From Deltaproteobacteria bacterium (GTDB taxonomy: Bacteria; JAEEML01): DNA of 64,000 nucleotides. Positions 1-8,951 of this stretch are shown one piece after another. The translations under genes were made by a program, and so were the position numbers. The notes beneath the pieces are model-generated. The model searched no databases. It was given only the letters and a program-made list of their open reading frames with translations, and had not been told where the DNA came from. The number at the start of each line of letters is the position of its first letter. Position 1 is the stretch's first letter. The DNA lies in assembly GCA_016283195.1 (NCBI GenBank), contig JAEEML010000135.1:10514-74513 (forward strand), in the 5' to 3' direction.

Positions 1-1
1 T

Positions 2-784
2 AGCCTTTCCGGCCTTTTAAAGCCCAATGCCGTTATTCCCTTTAAACTGGTGAGTGCTGAGGTGATAAAAAGGCTCCACGACCATTTTAAAAATAAAATT
101 CTTTTGCCCTCTAATTTTAAAACGCAGCATACTTTAAGCAAAGTAAACGGCTCTTATGTGCCTTTTTGGCTTTTTGACGCCACCATGGACGGGCCGATAG
201 ATTTTAACACCACCAAGGTGCGCCGTTATTCCGATAGTAACTATGACTATAAAGAAACAAAATATTATTTGCATCACTTGGAAGGCGATGTCACTTTTAA
301 AAACGTGCCAGTGGACGGCAGCAAAGTCATGCCCAATAATTTAATGGACGCCATCGAGCCCTATAATTACAGCGAGCTTAAGCCCTTTGATATGGCTTAT
401 CTTTCCGGCTATAACGCGGCCCGCTTTGACGATGACCCGGATGAAACGCTGCATAGAGCTGCTGAGCGCATGAAAGTCAGCTCCACGGCTGTTTTTCGTA
501 AAGAAGTTGACAAAAAGGGGAGCTTTAATTCGATTACTTGTACTAAAAACGGCCTGGCTTTAAAAAAGCCGGCAGTGAGTTACGCTCTTTTGCCGGTTTA
601 TCTCATTAATTTAAAATACGAAGGTAAAGATTACCCCTTTGCCATAAACGGCCAAACCGGCAAACTGGCCGGCTCTCTGCCCATTAGCAAATTGCGCTAC
701 TGGCTGCTTTTTTTAGCTATATTTTCAGTGCTTTCCGCTATTGGAACTTTTATAACTTATTACATGCTAGAACTTCTGGGCTGA
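2..784 (+). CDS. TFIIB-type zinc-ribbon family membrane protein, C-terminal part (5' truncated by window edge)
   Basis: The frame is open from base 2, so the gene begins upstream of the window; the GTG at 50 is inside the conserved region and is not the start. What is visible is the conserved body of a family usually annotated as TFIIB-type zinc-ribbon-containing protein: family-like blocks VPFWLFD, VPVDGSK, IEPYNYSELKPF, YLSGYNA, YALLPVYLIN and NGQTGKLAGSLP occur in the expected order. The zinc ribbon itself would lie in the missing N-terminus. A hydrophobic segment near the C-terminus (about 20 residues, before YYMLELLG) suggests membrane anchoring. The biochemical function of the family is unknown. 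The next gene starts 3 bases after the stop, so the two are almost certainly co-transcribed. Confidence 0.8.
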   Translation, partial: SLSGLLKPNAVIPFKLVSAEVIKRLHDHFKNKILLPSNFKTQHTLSKVNGSYVPFWLFDATMDGPIDFNTTKVRRYSDSNYDYKETKYYLHHLEGDVTFKNVPVDGSKVMPNNLMDAIEPYNYSELKPFDMAYLSGYNAARFDDDPDETLHRAAERMKVSSTAVFRKEVDKKGSFNSITCTKNGLALKKPAVSYALLPVYLINLKYEGKDYPFAINGQTGKLAGSLPISKLRYWLLFLAIFSVLSAIGTFITYYMLELLG

Positions 785-787
785 ATT

Positions 788-2299
788 ATGGAAAATAATA
801 ATACTGCCGGCACAGAGCATTCCGAAAGCTCGCGGGAAAAGGAAGAGAAACAAAAAAAGGCCGTAATCGGTTGTTTTGTCGGCTGCCTTTTTTTTCTTTT
901 ATTTATTATTTCAATATTTATCGCTATTGCCTTTATTGAAACTTTTCTCGAAGATGAACCCACACCGGAAAGCGCTAGCTTAGCCGCTCAAACGCCGGCA
1001 TGGGTGGACGATGCCGCAAGTGAAGAAGCTGCTGGATCTGCCGCCCAAGCTGATGGCGCCAGCGAGGCGGCCGCCTATAGAGCTGATGGCAATAACGGCC
1101 TGCCCGCCTGGTATCCGGCCGATCCACTGCATTTTCCCAATTTCCATGGCGAAAATCTGGCCCGGGTGGTTGATAATGCCGATACTTTAACGCCGGAGCA
1201 GGAAAAAGAACTTACTGAGCAAATAGAAAATATTGTGCAAAAATATAACTTTGGCTTTGTCATTTTTACCGATAAAAGCACCCACGGCTTTTCTATGGAA
1301 ACCTATTCGGTAGATTTCTTCCTCTTTAATGGTTATGGCCTTGGTGATGATTTTCGTGGCACCGTCTTTTTTCACTCGCTGGAACCGGGCAATCGCGGCT
1401 GGCGCACTACTTCTGTTGGCCTGGCGCAGCAAATTTTTAATTATAGGGTGACCAATGGCCTGGATGATCTCATTGATAGCGATATTAGAGCCGGCCGCCA
1501 CTATGAAGCTTATAAAAAATATGTAGCCGGAGTGGAAAATATTTACCATGATTATTTTGTCCTGCCTGCTTGGTACCTGGCCGGGGTAAACCCGCATGAA
1601 GGGCCGGTGAATTTGCCGGATTTGCCGAGCTCACCTGATATGAGCAAAGAGCATCTTATAGATAACGCCGGCATTTTTAATGATGCGGCCACCCGCCGGG
1701 CTATTGAAGAAAAAATCACTGATTTTATTAAAAAAACAGGAAATGATTTGGTGGTTTTCACCGATACATCAACCCATAATATCCCCATTAAACAATATGG
1801 ACGCGATTTTTACTATTTTAATGGCTTTAGTAAAGATGGCTATATTTTCGTGGTGCGTAAAGGCCAAGATGATAGCTCTTATTCTTCGGCGGCAGTGCTG
1901 ATTGGCCGCCCTGCCGAGCTCTGCCAGGATTGTGATTTTAGCGCCCGCATCGATAGGGAAAACGGCCTTTCCGGCTCTTTGGAGAGCTTTATGGGGCTCA
2001 CTTCTTTCTTTGCCGAAAACGAGCGCCTGCCCATTGATCAAGATCTTTTGATTTTAGCCTTTATCATCTCCGCTTTTATTAATCTTATTGTTACTATTAT
2101 TATTATGACGGTCATTAAAAGAAGTATGACGGTGATTGTACCGGCCGATGCCGATAGTTATCTTGCGGCCTTTAATTTAAGAACTCATTGGAGCAAATAT
2201 CTTTATAAAAGTGTCAGCAAAACGCGGCGCCAAAAGAGCAGCTCCGGCAGCCGATCCAGCAATGGTACGAGTTATTCCAGCAGCGGGCGCAATTATTAA
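788..2299 (+). CDS. Membrane protein with two TPM domains
   Basis: 503 residues. After a charged N-terminus there is a transmembrane segment (about residues 28-52), an Ala/Glu-rich linker, then two TPM-fold repeats. Repeat 1 (about 110-265) carries VVDNADTLTPEQEKEL and FVIFTDKSTHG; repeat 2 (about 280-400) carries LIDNAGIFNDAA and LVVFTDTSTHN. A second transmembrane segment lies at about 420-442, followed by a Ser/Arg-rich cytoplasmic tail ending in an SSSG-type low-complexity stretch. TPM domains occur in photosystem repair and YgcG-like envelope proteins; some have phosphatase activity, but no activity can be assigned here. A single-TPM protein is the norm, so the tandem is notable. It follows the zinc-ribbon protein by 3 bases, a pairing that makes a shared envelope role likely. 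Confidence 0.75.
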   Translation: MENNNTAGTEHSESSREKEEKQKKAVIGCFVGCLFFLLFIISIFIAIAFIETFLEDEPTPESASLAAQTPAWVDDAASEEAAGSAAQADGASEAAAYRADGNNGLPAWYPADPLHFPNFHGENLARVVDNADTLTPEQEKELTEQIENIVQKYNFGFVIFTDKSTHGFSMETYSVDFFLFNGYGLGDDFRGTVFFHSLEPGNRGWRTTSVGLAQQIFNYRVTNGLDDLIDSDIRAGRHYEAYKKYVAGVENIYHDYFVLPAWYLAGVNPHEGPVNLPDLPSSPDMSKEHLIDNAGIFNDAATRRAIEEKITDFIKKTGNDLVVFTDTSTHNIPIKQYGRDFYYFNGFSKDGYIFVVRKGQDDSSYSSAAVLIGRPAELCQDCDFSARIDRENGLSGSLESFMGLTSFFAENERLPIDQDLLILAFIISAFINLIVTIIIMTVIKRSMTVIVPADADSYLAAFNLRTHWSKYLYKSVSKTRRQKSSSGSRSSNGTSYSSSGRNY

Positions 2300-2326
2300 A
2301 ATTTAGCGGTAGTTACAAGGTAGGCC

Positions 2327-3295
2327 TTAATCTTCCAGATGATAGATCCGGCGCACGGCGTAAATGGGTTTGCCGGTGCTTTCATAATAAATGCGGGCAT
2401 TCATTTCGGCCAAAATGCCGAGAGCGATGCTCTGCACCGAGAGGATGGAAAGGAGTACGGCGAGCAGTAAAAGCGGGTTGTTGGTCATATCCCAGCCGTA
2501 AACAATTTTGAGCACAATGGAGGCGGCAAGAGTTAAAAAGGCTAAAAAGAGGGTAAAAAAGCCGATGCCGCCAAAGAAGTGGATGGGTTTGGTGGAATAG
2601 CCTAAAAGGAATTTCACCAGCATGAGGTCTAAAATAACCCTAAAGGTGCGTGAAAGGCCGTATTTGGTGTGGCCGGTGGTGCGGGCCCGGTGATTTACCG
2701 GCACTTCGCTGATTTTTACGCCGTACATGGAGGCCACGGCAGGAATAAAGCGGTGCATCTCGCCATAGAGGCGAATATGCTTTAAGACATCGGCTTTATA
2801 AGCCTTTAAACTGCACCCGTAATCGTGGAGGCGCACGCCGGTTTGCATGGAGATGAGCTTATTGGCAATCATGGAAGGCAGGCGGCGGGTGAAAAAGTGA
2901 TCTTTTCTATGTTTGCGCCAGCCGGAGACCAAATCAAAGCCTTTATCCATTTCGGCGAGGAGTAGCGGAATGCCGCTGGGGTCGTTTTGCAAATCGCCGT
3001 CCATGGTGATGATGATTTCGCCTCTGGCGGCATCCATGCCGGCGGCCATGGCGGCAGTTTGGCCGAAATTGCGTCTTAAGCTAATGATGGTGGCGGCAGC
3101 GCAGCTTTTGGTGACGGCATGTAAATTTTCTACCGTTTTATCGCGGCTGCCGTCATCGACATAGATAATTTCATATTCTTTGCCCAGTTTATCCAGCTCG
3201 GCTACCAGCTCATTATGCAGGGTAACCACGGCTTCTTCCTCATTGTGTAAAGGAATAACTACTGAAATATATGGCGTTTTTTCTTGCTCGGTCAT
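2327..3295 (-). CDS. Family 2 glycosyltransferase, DPM1/GtrB/ArnC-like, with C-terminal membrane helices
   Basis: 322 residues. The N-terminal GT-A domain shows VVIPLHNEEE, the nucleotide-binding DDGSRDKT and the metal-binding DGDLQNDP (DXD-type) motif. Two C-terminal transmembrane segments (about 230-255 and 268-295) match the polyprenyl-phosphate sugar transferases of the GtrB/ArnC group, which charge undecaprenyl phosphate with a sugar on the cytoplasmic face. The specific sugar cannot be read from sequence. The ATG at 3295 has GAGGAG just upstream and begins 2 bases after the stop of the response regulator, so this is the last gene of the minus-strand run. It converges on the TPM gene with only 27 bases between stops. 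Confidence 0.85.
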   Translation of the reverse strand: MTEQEKTPYISVVIPLHNEEEAVVTLHNELVAELDKLGKEYEIIYVDDGSRDKTVENLHAVTKSCAAATIISLRRNFGQTAAMAAGMDAARGEIIITMDGDLQNDPSGIPLLLAEMDKGFDLVSGWRKHRKDHFFTRRLPSMIANKLISMQTGVRLHDYGCSLKAYKADVLKHIRLYGEMHRFIPAVASMYGVKISEVPVNHRARTTGHTKYGLSRTFRVILDLMLVKFLLGYSTKPIHFFGGIGFFTLFLAFLTLAASIVLKIVYGWDMTNNPLLLLAVLLSILSVQSIALGILAEMNARIYYESTGKPIYAVRRIYHLED

Positions 3296-3297
3296 AA

Positions 3298-4683
3298 CTA
3301 CTCCTCATCCTGAAAACCATATTTTTTCAGGCGATAGCGCATGGATCTAAAAGTTAGGCCCAAAAGCTTGGCGGCGTGAGTTTTGCTGCCGCCGCTCTGC
3401 CTTAGAGCCTGTTCTAAAAAGTTTTTTTCGATGCTGTCTATATAATTTTCCAAATTTATGCCGGTAGTGGGCAGAGTTTCCCCCGGCTGGGGCAGAGTTT
3501 CTTCATGTTGTTGCATAAATTCCGGCAAATCTATCAAGCGAATCTGGCTACTGTCGCAGAGGGCCAGAGCGCGCTCCATGATATTCTCCAGTTCGCGGAT
3601 ATTGCCGGGATAATTGTAACGAATAAGGGCATTTAGCGCCTCTTCCTGAATGGCCATCGGTGCTTTTAGGCCCATGTCTGCGCCATATTTTAAGAGAAAA
3701 GCCCGTGCCAGAGTGGGAATATCCTCTTTGCGCTCTCTTAAAGGCGGCACTTTTATGCTCACCACATTAAGGCGGTAATAAAGATCCTCGCGAAATTCGC
3801 CGTTTTCCACCAGAGCTTTTATGTCTCTATTGGTGGCCGAAATAACGCGCACATCTATGGAGCGCTCTTTGGCCTCGCCCACGCGGCGGATGGTTTGCTC
3901 TTGCAAGACGCGCAGGAGTTTTACCTGCATGGCAAGAGGCAGCTCGGTTACTTCGTCTAAAAAGATGGTGCCACGGCTCGCGCTTTCAAAGAGGCCGATA
4001 TGCTCTTTGTCGGCGCCGGTAAAAGAGCCTTTAATATGGCCAAAAAGCTCGCTTTCGATGAGATTATCGGGAATGGCGCCGCAGTTGATAGCGCAAAAAG
4101 TCTCTTTTGCTCTGGGGCTTTTTTGGTGAATATAGCGGGCTAAAAGCTCCTTGCCGGTGCCGCTTTCGCCTAAAATAAGCACCGAAGTTTTAGCGCGGGC
4201 TACTTTAGCGGCTAGTTCCAAGGTGGCCATGAGAGCTTCGCTTTTGCCGAAAATTTTGCTGCTGCCCGGCCCCTCGAGCAGTTTTTGTTTTAGGGCCAGA
4301 TTTTCGGTTAAAAGCTCGTATTTTTCCAGCGCTTTTTGGATAACCAGCGATATTTCGTCGATTTTAAAAGGCTTTATTTGATAGTCGTAGGCGCCGGCCT
4401 TCATGGCTTCCACGGCATTTTCGGCTGTAGCAAAGGCCGTCATCATAATAACCTGAATATTGGGATTTATGGCGCGTGTTTCTGCTAAAATAGTCATGCC
4501 GCTGCCGTCGGGCAGGCGTAAGTCGCTGATTACCAAGGCGAGTTCACTGCTTTTAGCCCGCAAAATGCCAAGAGCCTCTTGCAAGTTGGCCGCCGTTAGT
4601 ACTTCATGCTGCATATCACTCAGCAAAAAGCTTAAAAGCTCGCGCATCCCCTGTTCGTCATCTACTACTAATATTTTGGCCAT
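3298..4683 (-). CDS. Sigma54-dependent response regulator, PilR/NtrC-like
   Basis: 461 residues from the ATG at 4683, which has AGAGG at good spacing; a GTG at 4695 is an alternative. Domains: receiver (about 1-120, phospho-acceptor Asp in VISDLRLPDG), AAA+ sigma54-interaction domain (about 145-375, Walker A GESGTGKE, sigma54-contact loop GSFTGA, where the common form is GAFTGA), and a Fis-type HTH at the end (GGSKTHAAKLLGLTFRSMRYRL). The HTH and the partner kinase resemble PilR, the regulator of type IV pilin transcription. The gene follows the kinase by 31 bases. No pilA-like type IVa pilin gene is in the window, so the target promoter is not visible. Assignment to PilR rather than another NtrC member is inference. 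Confidence 0.85.
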   Translation of the reverse strand: MAKILVVDDEQGMRELLSFLLSDMQHEVLTAANLQEALGILRAKSSELALVISDLRLPDGSGMTILAETRAINPNIQVIMMTAFATAENAVEAMKAGAYDYQIKPFKIDEISLVIQKALEKYELLTENLALKQKLLEGPGSSKIFGKSEALMATLELAAKVARAKTSVLILGESGTGKELLARYIHQKSPRAKETFCAINCGAIPDNLIESELFGHIKGSFTGADKEHIGLFESASRGTIFLDEVTELPLAMQVKLLRVLQEQTIRRVGEAKERSIDVRVISATNRDIKALVENGEFREDLYYRLNVVSIKVPPLRERKEDIPTLARAFLLKYGADMGLKAPMAIQEEALNALIRYNYPGNIRELENIMERALALCDSSQIRLIDLPEFMQQHEETLPQPGETLPTTGINLENYIDSIEKNFLEQALRQSGGSKTHAAKLLGLTFRSMRYRLKKYGFQDEE

Positions 4684-4714
4684 AACGCCTCTCACCTCGC
4701 CGCTAGTTCTAATA

Positions 4715-6367
4715 CTAGCCGGGGTTTTTGGGAATATTCAATATGAAGGTGGCACCATTCCCCGGGGTGCTTTGTACCTGGATGGTGCCGGAGTGTTCTT
4801 CGATAATGCGCCCTACAATGGCGAGCCCCAGGCCGCTGCCCTGGCTTTTAGTGCTGAAAAAGGGCACAAAGAGGTGTTTTAGCTGCTCTTTGGTAATGCC
4901 TGCTCCATCATCTTTGACTATTATACTGAGTGTATCGGCTGTTTCGGCCAAATCGATAATTATTTTATGTTCCATGGCGTCATTGCAGGCATCTATGGAA
5001 TTTTTCAAAAGATTCCAAATAACTTGCCGGAGCTTGGCGCCGTCGGCATTGATGGTTATATGCTGGCTACCCAGTACTGCCAGTTTTATATAGGCCGGTA
5101 AATCATTTTGCAAAAGAGCCACTGTTTCTCGGCAGAGCTGGCTGATATCACAGGGACTAAGATTGATTTTTTGCGGGCGGGCATAGGTTAAAAAATCGCT
5201 TATCAGGCTGTTTAGGCGGTCGATTTCTCTAACGGCAATATTAATAAGCCCCTGCTCGGCTCCCTCTTTGGGCAGGCGGCGGGCCAAAAGCTCAATACTG
5301 CCGCGCACGCTGGCCAGGGGATTTCTTATCTCGTGAGCCATGCCGGCGGCGAGTTCGCCAAGGGAAGCCAGGCGCTCTTTTTGGTGCAACTGCCGCTCCA
5401 TTTGCTGCACGGTGCTGACATCTTGGAGGGTAATAATATGGCCCAAAGTTTTATCATTTTCCATTAAGGGGCTAAAGCGCACCAAAAGAGCTTCGGCGCC
5501 GTCTTCCCGGCCGGTGGTAATTACTTTACCCTCACTATAACCATTTAGCTCTTCACTAAAGATAACTTTCAGCTCCTGGCCGATTTCCAGCTTTTCATCT
5601 TCGCACATCAGCTTGGCCAAATTGTTAACAAATACCACCTGATCTTGGCTGTTTAAGGTAATGACGCCAACAGGCAGATTTTGCAAAACGGCCAGGTGAA
5701 ATTCTTTTAATTTGCTTAAATCATGGCTCACTGCAATGGCTGTGTGGTGGGCTCTATTGGCCTGCTCCGACAAAAAGATGGTGAGCAGAGTAACCATGTA
5801 AATGCTAAAAGTGTGCACCAAAGCGGCATTTAAATAAACCATGAGCCCGATAGAGCCGTTATTGCTGGAAATAGGCGGCACCAATATGCCGTTATATTGC
5901 AGAATAATTTCCGCCAGATAGATGAGCGCCGCCGCCGTTGCCAGGGTGAGCGAGCCAAAGCGCGCCAAAATAACTGCTCCGTTGATAGCCGTTAAGAGAA
6001 AGAAGAAAGAAAAGGCACTTTGTACGCCGCCGGTAAAATATAAAATAGCGGCCGCAAAGAGAAGATCGCCAGCTAACTGGGTAACCACCTGGCCCAAAAC
6101 CGGAGCTTTAAATTTAAAGATAACGGCATAGATGAGGTTGGCTAAAAAAGAGAGGCCGGCCACAGTGTAAAGTGGCACTAAAGCTAATATTTCGGCCGGT
6201 GTACTGGCCCGGGCATGGGCCACAATAGTGCTGATTAAGAGGCCGGAGAGGATAATCGTGCGAAAGCCCACCAGGAGCAAAAGACGGCGGCGGCGCTCTT
6301 CCCACATATTTTGCTCGGAGATGATATTTAGCGTATTTTCTTTTAAAACCGGCTGGTTATTTGGCAT
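4715..6367 (-). CDS. Sensor histidine kinase, PilS-like
   Basis: 550 residues. About six hydrophobic segments fill the first 190 residues with hardly any periplasmic loop, as in PilS. Then come a short linker, a PAS domain (about 215-325, LQNLPVGVITLNSQDQVVFVNN is its start), HisKA with the phospho-acceptor in MAHEIRNPLASV, and an HATPase_c domain with N box NLLKNSIDA, DDGAGI and GSGLGLAI. The start ATG at 6367 overlaps the end of the upstream membrane protein by 11 bases and the response regulator follows, so kinase and regulator are translationally linked partners. The multi-pass sensor suggests a signal within the membrane; in PilS this is the pilin itself. Confidence 0.87.
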   Translation of the reverse strand: MPNNQPVLKENTLNIISEQNMWEERRRRLLLLVGFRTIILSGLLISTIVAHARASTPAEILALVPLYTVAGLSFLANLIYAVIFKFKAPVLGQVVTQLAGDLLFAAAILYFTGGVQSAFSFFFLLTAINGAVILARFGSLTLATAAALIYLAEIILQYNGILVPPISSNNGSIGLMVYLNAALVHTFSIYMVTLLTIFLSEQANRAHHTAIAVSHDLSKLKEFHLAVLQNLPVGVITLNSQDQVVFVNNLAKLMCEDEKLEIGQELKVIFSEELNGYSEGKVITTGREDGAEALLVRFSPLMENDKTLGHIITLQDVSTVQQMERQLHQKERLASLGELAAGMAHEIRNPLASVRGSIELLARRLPKEGAEQGLINIAVREIDRLNSLISDFLTYARPQKINLSPCDISQLCRETVALLQNDLPAYIKLAVLGSQHITINADGAKLRQVIWNLLKNSIDACNDAMEHKIIIDLAETADTLSIIVKDDGAGITKEQLKHLFVPFFSTKSQGSGLGLAIVGRIIEEHSGTIQVQSTPGNGATFILNIPKNPG

Positions 6368-7385
6368 TTTCCAGAACTTCCTTGCTACTTTTGCGCCTTA
6401 GGAGCCAGATTATGCCCCCGACCAGAGTGAGGGCCTCAGCGGCCCAAAAGCCGAGAGCAGCCGAGAGCACAGAGGCTGAGAGGCCGAGCTCTTTGGAGAG
6501 CATTAGGGCCTGGACAATCTCCCGGATGCCTTCGCCGGCTACGGTAAAGGGGCTTAGAACCGTAGCCACAATTTGCACTGTAGAGCCTAAAGTAACCACC
6601 CAAAACGGTGCCGAAGCTCCAATGGAGAGAGCAGTAAAATAGTACATGGCCGCAGTGGCAAAATGGACCATAAAAGATAAAAACAAGAGGGCCAAAGTAA
6701 CAGAGTAGCGGCCTTTATAGGCGCTGATAGCGGCGCAGAAGTGCTCTTTTTGCGCTTTAAATCTTTGCGGCAAGGGAATTTTGCCGATGATAAAAGCCAT
6801 GGGCATGGGGAAGAGAAGTAAGCAGATAGTAGCAATAACAACCAGAGTAGCTAAAGGAACGGTGATCATGGTTATAAGGCGGGTGTGCTCACCGAAAACC
6901 GAAGCCCCCAGTGGATAACTAACCAAAAATGTAAGAAAAATTCCCGCCAGGCCCAGTATTTTTTCCAAAACTGTAGCGGTTACCGATTCCGCTACTTTAC
7001 CGCTACCGCGTGCCGCATCGTAAAGTTTGTAACCGTCGAGCCCCAGAGTTGATGGCAAAAAAGTGCCAATAAAACGGCCAATTAAAAATGTACCCACCAA
7101 ATAGAGGAAGGGGTAACAAATACCTTCGACTTTTAATAATAGATACCAGCGCGTCATACTGGAGAGTATTCCCAGCATCTTGATGGCGGCAGCCAGCAGT
7201 AAAAAGGGCAAAAGAGTTTTTAATTCCAAAGAAGGCAGTTTTTGGCTTATAGCCTGCCAGGTGGTAATAACGCTGCCGCTGCCGTCTTGTACTTTGTGGT
7301 TTAAAAGCAGATAAAACGCGGCAATCGTTAAGACGATTTTTATAATAGTTATAAGTGGTTTGGTGTTTATAGAACTTTTTACCAT
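6357..7385 (-). CDS. LPG-synthase transmembrane / UPF0104 (MprF flippase-like) membrane protein
   Basis: 342 residues from the ATG at 7385; GTG at 7388 is possible but lies too close to the GGGAAAG ribosome site. Several transmembrane segments and the GRFIGTFLPSTLGLDGYK stretch, with VAESVTATVLEKILG after it, match the lysylphosphatidylglycerol synthetase transmembrane family (MprF flippase half, AglD). These proteins lack the aminoacyl transferase domain and are thought to translocate or help synthesise lipid-linked molecules. The ATG shares one base with the TGA of nnrE/D (TGATG), a translational coupling arrangement. Its place between lipid, nucleotide and regulatory genes gives no firm substrate. 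The neighbouring polyprenyl sugar transferase in the same run would fit a lipid-linked pathway. Confidence 0.8.
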   Translation of the reverse strand: MVKSSINTKPLITIIKIVLTIAAFYLLLNHKVQDGSGSVITTWQAISQKLPSLELKTLLPFLLLAAAIKMLGILSSMTRWYLLLKVEGICYPFLYLVGTFLIGRFIGTFLPSTLGLDGYKLYDAARGSGKVAESVTATVLEKILGLAGIFLTFLVSYPLGASVFGEHTRLITMITVPLATLVVIATICLLLFPMPMAFIIGKIPLPQRFKAQKEHFCAAISAYKGRYSVTLALLFLSFMVHFATAAMYYFTALSIGASAPFWVVTLGSTVQIVATVLSPFTVAGEGIREIVQALMLSKELGLSASVLSAALGFWAAEALTLVGGIIWLLRRKSSKEVLENAK

Positions 7386-8941
7386 CACTTTCCCGTAAGT
7401 TTAATAATGGCTTTGCCCAAAGCAAGAGCTACATCGCTGGGCAAAAGACTATAGGCGGAAAGGTCATTTAAGAGATTATCGGCGGCAAAACCGTGGAGAT
7501 AAACACCCAGACGGGCGGCATCGTAACTATTTAGGCCATAGGCTAAAAAGGCCCCTATTATGCCGGTGAGCAAATCGCCGCTACCGCCGGTAGCCAGGCC
7601 GTTATTGCCGCTCATGTTGATGGACCAGTGCCCTTCCGGAGTGGCTACTATAGTTGGTGCCCCCTTTAAAACAACTGTAAGATCAAACTTTTGCGCTGCT
7701 TTTTGCGCTGCTGCCAGCGGGTCTTGCAATATTTGATCCACCCGCAGGCGAATTAGGCGGGACATCTCACCGGGGTGCGGGGTGATAACTGTCCCCGGCC
7801 GGCCGATAGGCAGTAGAGTAGGGTAGGCGGCGATAATATTTAAAGCGCCGGCATCGAGAACCATGGGAATATCGTTTTGTTGCAAAACGGTATAAAGGAG
7901 GTGCCGTTCATCGCTGCCCTCATTCCAGCCCGGGCCAAAGGCCAGTGCTGCTTTGCGGTCGGCCAGCGCGCCTATGGTATTTAATACCTCAGTGGGATCG
8001 CTATAAGGCAAAGTGAGACATTCCGGCGGCAAGGAGCGCTCACCGGCCAGAGTCTCTTTGGTGGCGGCCACGGTGCAAAGGCCTACGCCGCTCCTCAGGG
8101 CTCCCATGGCGCATAAAGTGAGAGCTCCGCTTTTGCCCACCGAACCGCCCAAAATAAAGAGATGACCAAAGGTGCCTTTGTTGGCGATAACATCGCGCTT
8201 TGGCAAAAGCTTTAAAGCATCTTTACCAGTAAAGGCGGCGCCCTTTATCTCGTCGCACATTAAAAGCGGCTTTGGGATACCGATATCGGCTACCGTTACT
8301 TCACCGGCCAAAGAGGCGGCCGGTTGCAGCAAAAGCGCCGGTTTTAAAGCGCTGAAAGTGATGGTTTTTTGCGCTTTGATAACCGGGCCGACAATTTGGC
8401 CGCTGTCGCTTAAAAGGCCGGAAGGAATATCTACAGCCACTACCGGGCAGGAAAGCTCATTGCAAATTTTGGCCGCCTCGGCGGCTGCCCCACCAAGCGG
8501 ACGGTTGGAACCTACGCCGAAGATGGCATCAACTACCAGTTTGGCAGTGAAAAGGCGGGGCAGAAGCCATTTGGCTATTTTGTCAACCTGCGGGATTTCT
8601 TCAATAATTACTTCGCTATGGCTAAAGCGCAGCATATCGTAACTTTGCCGAGTTTCGCCTTTTAGAGCACTCACGGTGCCAAAGATAATCACTTGCACGG
8701 CAATATTATTATCGGCCAAAGTTCTGGCTACGACAAAGCCATCGCCGCCGTTACCGCCCGGCCCGCAGAGAACGGCCACATAGCCGCCGGCGCTTTTTTC
8801 TTCTTGGTGCAAAATGTCCAGAATATGGGCCGCTACGGCTCGTCCTGCTGTTTCCATTAAAACAATGGCCGGAATTTGGCATTCTTTAATGGCTCTTTCG
8901 TCTAAAAGGCGCATTTCTTCGGAAAAACAAACCGCAGGCAT
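7385..8941 (-). CDS. nnrD: Bifunctional NAD(P)H-hydrate epimerase / ADP-dependent dehydratase
   Basis: 518 residues, the normal length of the fused enzyme. The N-terminal half (about 1-215) is the YjeF_N epimerase with CGPGGNGGDGFVVARTL. The C-terminal half (about 235-510) is the ribokinase-like dehydratase, with the phosphate-binding GGSGDLLTGIIGAFLA near the end and NKGTFGHLFILGGSVGKSG at the start of the domain. Together they repair NADHX and NADPHX, damaged hydrates of NAD(P)H: the epimerase interconverts R and S forms and the dehydratase removes water using ADP. The ATG at 8941 follows GGAGTAACC and sits 10 bases after tmk. The same window also encodes NAD salvage (pncB, pncA), but in a different transcript. 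Confidence 0.92.
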   Translation of the reverse strand: MPAVCFSEEMRLLDERAIKECQIPAIVLMETAGRAVAAHILDILHQEEKSAGGYVAVLCGPGGNGGDGFVVARTLADNNIAVQVIIFGTVSALKGETRQSYDMLRFSHSEVIIEEIPQVDKIAKWLLPRLFTAKLVVDAIFGVGSNRPLGGAAAEAAKICNELSCPVVAVDIPSGLLSDSGQIVGPVIKAQKTITFSALKPALLLQPAASLAGEVTVADIGIPKPLLMCDEIKGAAFTGKDALKLLPKRDVIANKGTFGHLFILGGSVGKSGALTLCAMGALRSGVGLCTVAATKETLAGERSLPPECLTLPYSDPTEVLNTIGALADRKAALAFGPGWNEGSDERHLLYTVLQQNDIPMVLDAGALNIIAAYPTLLPIGRPGTVITPHPGEMSRLIRLRVDQILQDPLAAAQKAAQKFDLTVVLKGAPTIVATPEGHWSINMSGNNGLATGGSGDLLTGIIGAFLAYGLNSYDAARLGVYLHGFAADNLLNDLSAYSLLPSDVALALGKAIIKLTGK

Positions 8942-8951
8942 GGTTACTCCG

